A stretch of 24,099 bases of DNA, from IMG/VR virus record IMGVR_UViG_3300030406_001326, positions 1 through 24,099 of that record; one strand, 5' to 3'. This stretch comes from a virus. The position numbers and the translations under genes were made by a program. The notes beneath the pieces are model-generated. The model ran no database searches. It worked only from the letters and a program-made list of their open reading frames with translations, and was not told where the DNA came from. The stretch's first letter is position 1; each line of letters starts with the position of its first letter. Positions 1 to 6,613 of the stretch are shown piece by piece.

Positions 1-483
1 ATAATCACGAACTCGCCTTGCTTGGTCTTCTAATTCTTCTGTAGGTTCTCCAACAATAGTTGTTTTAACTGGACCACCTGATGGATATAGTTCTGCAATG
101 GCTTTCGCATTAAATTGTGTGGCGGCTTCCGCTATCATAGGGTGTACAACTGTACTTAAACCTCTAGTGGCTCTTTGTTCTTCTTCTTCTGTTAGACCAC
201 CATCAGGCTCTAATGTTTCTAAACCTTGTTTGTATCTACTTTCCCACTCTGAACGAGCCTCTTTATCACTTTCATATGCCTCTAATAAATCTTGGGCTTT
301 TCGTGAAAGTTCCTGTTCATCTATTTCCTCTGCAATGTTAGAATCATGTTCATCTGTTATTTCTACAATATCATCTAATGATTTATCTCCTATTAGAACT
401 TCATTGTTTTCTATTTCTTCAACTTCTAAGTTATCAGGTGGAGCACCTTCTTGAAATGGTATTACGTTTGGTTGTTTAGCCAT
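1..483 (-). CDS. Phage portal protein, N-terminal 161 residues (runs off the window)
   Basis: The gene starts at 483 (ATGGCTAAACAACC) and is still open at base 1, so only the N-terminus is present. The portal is the dodecameric ring at the capsid vertex through which DNA is packaged and ejected, and to which the tail attaches. After an acidic, probably disordered N-terminus (about residues 10-60) comes a segment characteristic of podovirus-type portals: an EEEEQRATRGLS stretch, then HPMIAEAATQFNAKAIAEL and YPSGGPVKT (about residues 107-147). The ATG lies inside the last codons of the large terminase gene (8-base overlap), the usual TerS-TerL-portal order. The assignment rests on recalled family resemblance plus synteny. 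Fold family and total length cannot be judged from this fragment. Confidence 0.82.
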   Translation of the reverse strand, partial: MAKQPNVIPFQEGAPPDNLEVEEIENNEVLIGDKSLDDIVEITDEHDSNIAEEIDEQELSRKAQDLLEAYESDKEARSEWESRYKQGLETLEPDGGLTEEEEQRATRGLSTVVHPMIAEAATQFNAKAIAELYPSGGPVKTTIVGEPTEELEDQARRVRDY

Positions 484-1984
484 ATAATGTTAACCTCTTT
501 TGTTCAGTATATTCATCATCTTCTGCATCACTTGAATGTGTGATAAACCAACCTTTTCTTAATCTTAACCATGCTTGTGTACATGTATCAACTATATCAT
601 CATTCTCACCAGTTGGAAAGGCAGAACATATATCTATTAAATCCTTTGCCCATCTTCTATTCTTTGGATACCATATTCTACCATCTTCTAACAAGGCAGA
701 ACTTGAATGTGCTCTTGCTTGTTTATCTCTATCAGGCATATATTCTAAAACAGGTATTCCTGCCATTCTTAAATCTTGTATCAAACTTTGACCACTTGCT
801 TTCTTTTCTATTAACACAATATCAGGTTCGTAATCTTCATAACTTTCTTGCGCTATTCTCCTGAGTTCAGGGTATGAAACCCTATCATACCACATATCAA
901 CAACGATAGCATTAAAATATCCATCTTGTTTAAATACTCCCCATGTTGTTCTTGCACTATAAGAACTGTTTTCCTTTGTAGAAAAAGCAGTATCATATGA
1001 TTGTATAAGATATTCTATATTAGGTAAATCATCATTTTCCCATGGTGACCACCATTCAGCTTTCAATATACCACCACCTTTTGGCATTGGTCTTTGTTGC
1101 AATTGACCAGATGCACCATAAGAACCTAAACTTTTTTCTAAATTCTGTAGTGTTGTTTCATCTATTCTATCTTTCCATAATAATTCGCCATCTTCTTTTC
1201 TTGGGTCTACAAAGCCTAATGTAGATTTTACTGGTGTAGGGTGGTTGTATTCATATCTAGCTGGTAAACATAAATGGTCCCAATCTTTGTATTCATTTGC
1301 TAAAATATGTCCTGTTAAGTCATTTTCATGTACTCTTTGCATTATAATTATAAATGCACCATTTTTAGGGTCATTTAATCGTGTTTGCATGGCTTGGTCC
1401 CACCAATCTAAAACACCTTGTCTTACAATACCTGATTCTGCTTCTCGTACATTGTGTGGGTCATCTATAAGAATAATATCTCCACCTTCTCCTGTTAATG
1501 CACCATCAACTGATGTAGCTATTCTTTGACCTGTTTGGTCATTTTCGAATCTTTGTTTTTGATTTTGGTCAGTTGTAAGATTGAATGTGCCACCAAAATA
1601 TTCTTTGTACCATTGACTTTCTATTAATCTTCTGCATTTAACACTATCTCTTATTGACAAAGACAAAGCATAACTTGCAAATAAAAACTTTTTTGTTGGG
1701 TCAATTGTCCATGTCCACGCAGGTAATGCTACAGATACAGATATGGATTTCATATGTCTTGGTGGTATATTTATAATTAATCTTTTAATATCGCCATTCA
1801 CGATTGCTTGTAAATGGTCTGATATAGCATCTATATGCCAATTATCATTGTATAATCTATTTGGCTCTATTGTTGACCATGCTTCTTTGATGAACAATTT
1901 GAGGGACCGTCGCATCTTCTCGGCTCTCACTTGGTTCAACGACAGCATGTTTAAGCACTCGTTCAATGGTGTTGAGGTCATCAT
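476..1984 (-). CDS. terL: Terminase large subunit (packaging ATPase and nuclease)
   Basis: This motor protein pumps DNA into the prohead and cuts concatemers. The N-terminal ATPase has the variant Walker A seen in this branch of terminases (IPPRHMKS, residues 73-80) and a Walker B ILIDDP (171-176). The C-terminal RNase H-like nuclease has candidate acidic residues at D331 (QSYDTAFS), E393 (IEKKASGQS) and D462/D463 (NDDIVDT). At 502 residues it has the normal length for the family. It overlaps the terS gene by 128 bases if the ATG at 1984 is used. Internal ATGs at 1948 and 1915 are alternatives, and 1915 has GAGAG upstream. I keep 1984 because the overlap is unusually G/C-rich, as expected if both frames are constrained. 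The start is uncertain; the function is not. Confidence 0.93.
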   Translation of the reverse strand: MMTSTPLNECLNMLSLNQVRAEKMRRSLKLFIKEAWSTIEPNRLYNDNWHIDAISDHLQAIVNGDIKRLIINIPPRHMKSISVSVALPAWTWTIDPTKKFLFASYALSLSIRDSVKCRRLIESQWYKEYFGGTFNLTTDQNQKQRFENDQTGQRIATSVDGALTGEGGDIILIDDPHNVREAESGIVRQGVLDWWDQAMQTRLNDPKNGAFIIIMQRVHENDLTGHILANEYKDWDHLCLPARYEYNHPTPVKSTLGFVDPRKEDGELLWKDRIDETTLQNLEKSLGSYGASGQLQQRPMPKGGGILKAEWWSPWENDDLPNIEYLIQSYDTAFSTKENSSYSARTTWGVFKQDGYFNAIVVDMWYDRVSYPELRRIAQESYEDYEPDIVLIEKKASGQSLIQDLRMAGIPVLEYMPDRDKQARAHSSSALLEDGRIWYPKNRRWAKDLIDICSAFPTGENDDIVDTCTQAWLRLRKGWFITHSSDAEDDEYTEQKRLTLYG

Positions 1985-2366
1985 CAGACAATTTGCTAAT
2001 ATCTAGCACCTTTCTTTCTTCTATGTTAATATCTTGAGTTATTTCGTGTCTATCTGTTTGTCCTAATATTTGTTTACCAAGCCATATTGCCATTGGTGTT
2101 GAATTGGTGTCATTCATTATTTGTATTTGTTTTCTTCTTAATGATAACATACCTTGAGCACGACCTTTTTGTATTGTTTTTCTTACATCTGCATCATTTG
2201 TATATTTATCTTCTAATGTTCTTAGTGGTATATCAAAATAATATGCTATCTCAGGCATTGTACAATTTAATCTGCATACCTTTTCTAATTCTATTAAATC
2301 TATTTCTGTTTTAGGTCTGCCGACTTTTTTCTTTTTAGATTTTTTTATTGGCTTAATTTCATTCAT
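1857..2366 (-). CDS. terS: Terminase small subunit
   Basis: A 169-residue DNA-recognition subunit of the packaging terminase, inferred from size, composition and position immediately before terL. The N-terminus is very basic (KKSKKKKVGRPK, about residues 8-19). It is followed by a helix-turn-helix-like part (LEKVCRLNCTMPEIAYYFDI, 27-46) and a helical segment with RRKQIQIMNDTNSTPMAIWL (77-96), which resembles the oligomerisation region of TerS proteins (GKQILG.TD is typical). The start at 2366 overlaps the stop of the upstream oxygenase-like gene as ATGA. The C-terminal tail (about 40 residues) is encoded in the region shared with terL. Confidence 0.8.
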   Translation of the reverse strand: MNEIKPIKKSKKKKVGRPKTEIDLIELEKVCRLNCTMPEIAYYFDIPLRTLEDKYTNDADVRKTIQKGRAQGMLSLRRKQIQIMNDTNSTPMAIWLGKQILGQTDRHEITQDINIEERKVLDISKLSDDDLNTIERVLKHAVVEPSESREDATVPQIVHQRSMVNNRAK

Positions 2367-2872
2367 ATTGCAAATATATCTTGGCTGTTTTCATTACATC
2401 TTAATTCCATGTTAAATGATATTCTTCTTTTATCTTCTGATATTCTAGGTAAATGATTAAGAAAATCAGGGAATATTAAAAAATCATAATCTTTTGGCTC
2501 TATGTAAAGATATTCTCCATTGTTTTCAAATTCTATGCCTTTTCCTTTTACTGTTTCTAAATATAAAACACTATTAATTGTAGAAGTGCGAATGTGATTA
2601 TGCCATTTGTTACCTTTTGCATAATCTTTATTTGTATAATAACACCATAATTCAAAATTTTTATCTCTTAATGTAAAATCATTTAGATGTTCTTTGCATT
2701 TATTTATAAACATATCATATAAAATGTTTGAATATTTAGAAAATACTTTGAAAGAATAATTTTGTGTTTTTGTTACAAGATGTATGTCTTTATATTGTAA
2801 TACATCAATAATCAAATCATCTATAATAGGTTTTAAATATTCTTCTACATTTAATTTTTTTATTGGTATCAT
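2363..2872 (-). CDS. Putative 2OG-Fe(II) oxygenase (PF13759-like)
   Basis: A 169-residue protein resembling the small phage and marine-bacterial Fe(II)/2-oxoglutarate oxygenases of the 2OG-FeII_Oxy_5 type. Visible hallmarks are KWHNHIRTSTINSVLYLET (residues 89-107), with H91 and H93 as candidate iron ligands, then FLIFPDFLNHLPR (131-143), where H140 would be the distal histidine, and DKRRISFNME (147-156), where an arginine would bind 2-oxoglutarate. I start at the ATG at 2872 because it forms an ATGA junction with the stop of the preceding gene; an in-frame ATG lies six codons upstream. It sits between another oxygenase-like gene and terS. The substrate is unknown: protein, nucleic acid or a small molecule are all possible. 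Confidence 0.62.
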   Translation of the reverse strand: MIPIKKLNVEEYLKPIIDDLIIDVLQYKDIHLVTKTQNYSFKVFSKYSNILYDMFINKCKEHLNDFTLRDKNFELWCYYTNKDYAKGNKWHNHIRTSTINSVLYLETVKGKGIEFENNGEYLYIEPKDYDFLIFPDFLNHLPRISEDKRRISFNMELRCNENSQDIFAI

Positions 2873-3459
2873 TTGTAATGAAAATCCCATAAATGACTAA
2901 ACCAACCTGTTGCTATAAATTTTTCTTCTTTGTCTGTAACTTGTCCACAATGTGCATGTGTCCAATCCGCAGGCCAAATTATAGTTTTTCCTTTTTCTGC
3001 TTTCTCTATGTGATTGTAATATTTAAATTTTGTACCACCATCTTCTACATCATTTAAATATGTCATAAACACTAAACATCTTTTCATTGAATCATTAAAT
3101 ATTCCTACTCTTTCACAATGTTCCTCTTTATAACCTTCTGATTTTTTATACCATTGTATGTTAAATGGTTCTATTAGTGCGAATGGGTGTATGTGTTTAA
3201 CTGATGGATATAATTGTGCATAATTGTCCATTGATTGTTCTAAATGTAAGGCATAATCTTTAAAAACATTAACTTTATTAATTGTAATGTCCTCAAGGTG
3301 TGGTAAATAACATACTAAATCTGTAGATGTTTTAATGTGTTCATTTAGTCCTGTTGCAGTATGTCCCTTAGCATGATTTTGTTTTTCTAACCAAAAAAAT
3401 TCTAACATTGCATCTACAATAAAATCAGGACATTGAGTTCTTCCAATAAAATCTACCAT
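2869..3459 (-). CDS. Putative prolyl-4-hydroxylase-like 2OG-Fe(II) oxygenase
   Basis: A 196-residue protein with the layout of P4H-like oxygenases. It has GYKEEHCERVG (residues 109-119), giving an H114-x-E116 metal motif in place of the more common HxD. The strand RCLVFMTYLNDVEDGGTKF (127-145) is typical of this family. WTHAHCGQVTDKEEKFIATGW (166-186) supplies the distal histidine (H168 or H170) and a basic residue (K180) for 2-oxoglutarate. It begins at 3459 after GGGAAATAA and ends in an ATGA overlap with the second oxygenase gene, so the pair is probably translationally coupled. The glycosyltransferase gene lies just upstream. The substrate cannot be told from sequence. Confidence 0.72.
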   Translation of the reverse strand: MVDFIGRTQCPDFIVDAMLEFFWLEKQNHAKGHTATGLNEHIKTSTDLVCYLPHLEDITINKVNVFKDYALHLEQSMDNYAQLYPSVKHIHPFALIEPFNIQWYKKSEGYKEEHCERVGIFNDSMKRCLVFMTYLNDVEDGGTKFKYYNHIEKAEKGKTIIWPADWTHAHCGQVTDKEEKFIATGWFSHLWDFHYK

Positions 3460-3489
3460 TTATTTCCCTTTTTTTATATACCACGAAAA

Positions 3490-4848
3490 TTATTGCATTT
3501 TCAACCAAAATGCTTTGTTTTTATGAAATTTTTGCCTATATCCTAATTCATATAATGCAAGATTAGCCTTAAACATTGGCATAGATTGTGTTTTACTAAG
3601 ACCACAATCCCTTATCATCTTTTCTACATCTTCTAATTCTAATTCTTTTCTGTTATTAATTACCTTTAGGAAACCCTGTTTGTTATGGTCTTTCATGCCT
3701 GTAAATACAGTTTTTCTTATTTGTGATTGAAATAACTCATGTAATTTATCCACATAATCATCTACATTGAATGTTTTTGCTCTCTCTTTATTTTGTTTGC
3801 CATATTTTTCATTAACATCTTTATTTTTAATAAGATGAATTAATTTTTCTTTCTGTTCATTTTCAGTATTAAATAATTGCCAATTATCTTTACCTAATAA
3901 TTCAGGCATGGTTGTCCTATTTGGAACTATTGTAGATAAACCATAAAACATACTCTCTAATATAGATATACAAAATGTTTCATGTTGCGAATTAAATGTA
4001 TTTGCATGACATTTAGGTATTTCATCAAGATATAATTGTTTTGTAGGTAAATCTTTGACCATAACATAAGGCTTTTCATTAATAATATTAATTCTATCGC
4101 CTCCTGCCTTAGTAACTAATACATTAAAATCATGTTTTTCTGCATATAATTGGTCAAATATTTCAAATGTAGTTCTCCAATTTTTATAATCTTGAAATCT
4201 ATGATTAAATATAAATGTAAATTTTTTATATTTTTCTACATTTTTATATTTATAATTTTTGTCAAAGAAACCAAATTTTAATACTTTCCTTTTTTCACTA
4301 ATCTTTTTTTCTAAACTTGGTAAATATTCTCTTATATTATCTAATGTCATATTCCAACAATGGTCAGAATTAAATAAATTTACATCAGCACAATAATCTC
4401 CACATAATTGCATAAATACAAAATGCAGATTTGGTTCTAATGGATATGGTAGGCTTTCATGTAATATATAATGATGTTGATTAACAACAGTAGGAACCAT
4501 ATGAAAATTTGCCATGAAATATTTTAATTGTGGTGCTAATTCAGGTATTTGGTTCCAAATCAGGTATGGTCCATATGTATCATATATTTTTTTAATAACA
4601 AATGTATCAAAATGGATATTATTTTGTTTTTTACCTTGTGGTATATTTTGAGGTATTCTCATTATATTTGGTAATTTAAAAAACCCATCATCATAATATC
4701 TAAAGCCTTTTGACGCAGGAAATGGCATTAAAAATGAATATTCAGGATATTTTTCATTAAATTTTGTAATTACAGAAGATAAGAACACATAATTACTATC
4801 AGAATTAATTGTTTGTACTGACCACATAGGGTTTACAAATATAATCAT
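3490..4848 (-). CDS. GT-B glycosyltransferase with a C-terminal extension
   Basis: A 452-residue protein with the signature of retaining GT-B (GT4-like) glycosyltransferases. It has FIFNHRFQDYKNW (213-225), an LVTKAGG-type strand (244-250) and an E-x7-E nucleotide-sugar motif (E290 and E298, HETFCISILES), followed by YGLSTIVPNRTTMPELLG (302-319). These enzymes transfer a sugar from a nucleotide donor to an acceptor. Residues from about 391 to 452 lie beyond the catalytic domain and look like a small winged-helix: helices, then MFKANLALYELGYR and a basic KFHKNKAFWLK hairpin. That tail could bind nucleic acid, which is inference. The gene lies between an unknown gene and two oxygenase-like genes, suggesting a shared modification pathway. 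Confidence 0.75.
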   Translation of the reverse strand: MIIFVNPMWSVQTINSDSNYVFLSSVITKFNEKYPEYSFLMPFPASKGFRYYDDGFFKLPNIMRIPQNIPQGKKQNNIHFDTFVIKKIYDTYGPYLIWNQIPELAPQLKYFMANFHMVPTVVNQHHYILHESLPYPLEPNLHFVFMQLCGDYCADVNLFNSDHCWNMTLDNIREYLPSLEKKISEKRKVLKFGFFDKNYKYKNVEKYKKFTFIFNHRFQDYKNWRTTFEIFDQLYAEKHDFNVLVTKAGGDRINIINEKPYVMVKDLPTKQLYLDEIPKCHANTFNSQHETFCISILESMFYGLSTIVPNRTTMPELLGKDNWQLFNTENEQKEKLIHLIKNKDVNEKYGKQNKERAKTFNVDDYVDKLHELFQSQIRKTVFTGMKDHNKQGFLKVINNRKELELEDVEKMIRDCGLSKTQSMPMFKANLALYELGYRQKFHKNKAFWLKMQ

Positions 4849-4851
4849 AAT

Positions 4852-5556
4852 TTATTCCACTAATTCTTTTTTTATTTCTTTTATTACAAGTTTGTTTGTT
4901 TTTGTTTCGATAAATCTATTATATTTCTTTATTAATGGTATATTTTTCCACCACTCATTTGTTGTAGCACATGTATTTGCTATTTTTTTCAATGTCTTGT
5001 TTAAATTAAATCTTTTTAATTTTATTTTGTCATCTGTTAAAAATATAAAATATGCCATATGTTCATGTTCTTTTATTTTAAAATAGTTTCTTTGATTAAT
5101 TAATAACATTTCAAGATTTATCGGTCTAAACCACTTTGATATGTTAAATTTGCCGGGTATGACCAAACCGTAATCTGTATAATTTGTTTCTGAGAAAAAT
5201 GGAGATGTTAACATTATTTGTAAATCTTCTTCACAAAAGAAAATATAACTATTGCCATAAATCATTGTGTCATCAATGTATGTTATTACGTTTGAATTTT
5301 CAGATAAAAACTTAATCTTTTTATTTTGTATCTCAAATTCTGTAGATATAGGATTTTCTACATAATAAATATTTTTGGCTAAATTTGAAAATGCAGGACA
5401 TCTTGTTAAATTTTTAATTCTAACACCATTTCTGTTTGATACATCATTACTAATTTTGTTCAATAATTTATTAGGCTCTAAAAACATTATATTACAATGA
5501 TGAGTATCATCTTCATAACCAATTACTGGTGCCCAATAAACTGTTTTTGTACTCAT
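4852..5556 (-). CDS. Unknown phage protein (234 residues)
   Basis: I cannot assign a function. The protein begins MSTKTVYWAPVI and has a conserved-looking NLTRCPAFSNLAKNIYYVE stretch (about residues 49-67). A similar short block (RCPAF...N.Y.) appears, as far as I recall, in uncharacterised proteins of other marine phages. There is no signal peptide or membrane segment; the C-terminus is lysine-rich (about 185-234). It overlaps the ParB-like gene by four bases (ATGA) and ends three bases before the glycosyltransferase start, so the three are almost certainly cotranscribed. Being sandwiched between these enzymes suggests a role in the same cassette, for example as an accessory or acceptor-binding subunit, but nothing in the sequence shows this. 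Confidence 0.7.
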   Translation of the reverse strand: MSTKTVYWAPVIGYEDDTHHCNIMFLEPNKLLNKISNDVSNRNGVRIKNLTRCPAFSNLAKNIYYVENPISTEFEIQNKKIKFLSENSNVITYIDDTMIYGNSYIFFCEEDLQIMLTSPFFSETNYTDYGLVIPGKFNISKWFRPINLEMLLINQRNYFKIKEHEHMAYFIFLTDDKIKLKRFNLNKTLKKIANTCATTNEWWKNIPLIKKYNRFIETKTNKLVIKEIKKELVE

Positions 5557-6143
5557 TGATTCAACAATCTTTCTAGTGCTTCCTCATTTGTAGATACACT
5601 TGAATTGTCATCTATATATTGATTTAATTTTGCCATAATTTCTTGATATTTATCTAAATCTTCCCATGAAAACACAATTGATTTTGAATATTTATCTTGT
5701 TCAACCACTAAATCATTAAATTCTAAATCATCATTTTCTGTATCAAAATCTAATAAATTTTCTAATTCTGATTTTTCAAAGCCTGTTAATTCTAAATCAA
5801 ATTGTAAGTCTAAAAGTTCTTTTAATTCATCTCCTAGCAGGAAATAATCCCATTCTGAATCTTCATTTAATCTATTATCAGCAATTCTTAATGCTTTTAT
5901 TTGTTCATCATTTAATTTTTGTGTAACAACTGGTACATTTTTTAAACCTAATTCTTTTGATGCCATTAATCTTGTATGACCAATTATTACAACATCTTTT
6001 TCATCAACAACAATTGGTTGTGTAAATCCATATTCTTTTATTGATTGTGCAATCTTTCCAACTTTCTGATTTTTTCTTGGGTTTTTTTCGAATGGTATTA
6101 ATTCATTAATAGGTCGCATTTTAACTTGCATATCAATGTTCAT
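5553..6143 (-). CDS. ParB/Srx-fold protein (stand-alone ParB N-terminal domain)
   Basis: Residues 7-97 form a clear ParB-like domain: MRPINELIPFEKNPR at the start, SIKEYGFTQPIVVDE (34-48), the signature VVIIGHTRLMASKELG (51-66), then VPVV and DEQIKALRIADNRLNE. In phages this domain often precedes a DNA methyltransferase; here the protein stops at 196 residues with an acidic tail (about 100-196) and no methylase motifs. ParB/Srx-fold proteins can be CTPases, nucleases or kinases, often acting on DNA. The start at 6143 is fixed by a leader GGAGAAAACAG immediately before the ATG, a variant of the motif shared by many genes here. It is coupled to the unknown gene downstream by ATGA. Confidence 0.8.
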   Translation of the reverse strand: MNIDMQVKMRPINELIPFEKNPRKNQKVGKIAQSIKEYGFTQPIVVDEKDVVIIGHTRLMASKELGLKNVPVVTQKLNDEQIKALRIADNRLNEDSEWDYFLLGDELKELLDLQFDLELTGFEKSELENLLDFDTENDDLEFNDLVVEQDKYSKSIVFSWEDLDKYQEIMAKLNQYIDDNSSVSTNEEALERLLNQ

Positions 6144-6379
6144 CTGTTTTCTCCGTTTTCTTCATAACACATTGTATTTATTATATAATCTGATGGCATT
6201 TCAAATTGATCATAAATGCTTTTTGCAACAAATTCTTCGTATCTTTTTATGTTTGATTCGCAAGCATACATGCTTGAATATTGTATTTCCGCTTTGTGCA
6301 TACCACATTGCACTTCTCCACCATCATAAAAACTACCTTCTATCCATATTATGCAAGTCATAACAATCATTGAAAACAT
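6140..6379 (-). CDS. Small cysteine-containing protein with hydrophobic N-terminus
   Basis: A 79-residue protein that I do not recognise. It begins MFSMIVMTCIIWIEG, a short hydrophobic stretch that could be a weak signal sequence or membrane anchor but lacks the usual basic residue after the start. Cysteines at positions 9, 25, 40 and 71 would allow disulfides if it is exported. The start at 6379 has AGGA eight bases upstream, just after the stop of the preceding gene, and the end overlaps the ParB-like gene start by four bases. Placement inside the leftward replication operon with good ribosome-binding spacing argues for a real gene. The function is unknown. Confidence 0.6.
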   Translation of the reverse strand: MFSMIVMTCIIWIEGSFYDGGEVQCGMHKAEIQYSSMYACESNIKRYEEFVAKSIYDQFEMPSDYIINTMCYEENGENR

Positions 6380-6388
6380 TTTGCAATC

Positions 6389-6613
6389 CTAAAAAAGATT
6401 ATATTGTCCATCTTCTATTCTAATCATTTTCTTTTGTTCTTTACTGTTTCTAAGTTTATAAACATCTTCTATACTTAATTCATTTTCTCTTAATCTTTCA
6501 TAAAGAGTTAAATCTATAACTTTTACCTCAGACATAAGAGCCTCATATGCATCGTCCATAACCTCTTGTTGTTCAGGTGTAAGACCATTATGTAAAAATT
6601 CAATTTTGTTCAT
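6389..6613 (-). CDS. Small hypothetical protein (74 residues)
   Basis: A short, largely helical, charged protein (EQQEVMDDAYEALMSEV near residues 14-30, later RLRENELSIEDVYKLRNSKE) with no recognisable domain. It overlaps the 3' end of the primase-helicase gene by 14 bases and has the same orientation, so it is probably coupled to it. Its size and position, directly after the helicase, would suit a replication accessory factor, but this is guesswork. The next gene starts ten bases after its stop. Confidence 0.6.
   Translation of the reverse strand: MNKIEFLHNGLTPEQQEVMDDAYEALMSEVKVIDLTLYERLRENELSIEDVYKLRNSKEQKKMIRIEDGQYNLF

Noticed and set aside
98-454. Plus-strand ORF of 118 codons
   Set aside because: Antisense to the portal gene, serine-rich, without a leader; the minus-strand frame has recognisable portal sequence.
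3464-3496. GAAAAT...ATTTTC inverted repeat around the glycosyltransferase stop
   Set aside because: Pure A/T stem apart from the outer pair, no T-tract; in an A/T-rich genome such pairs are expected by chance.
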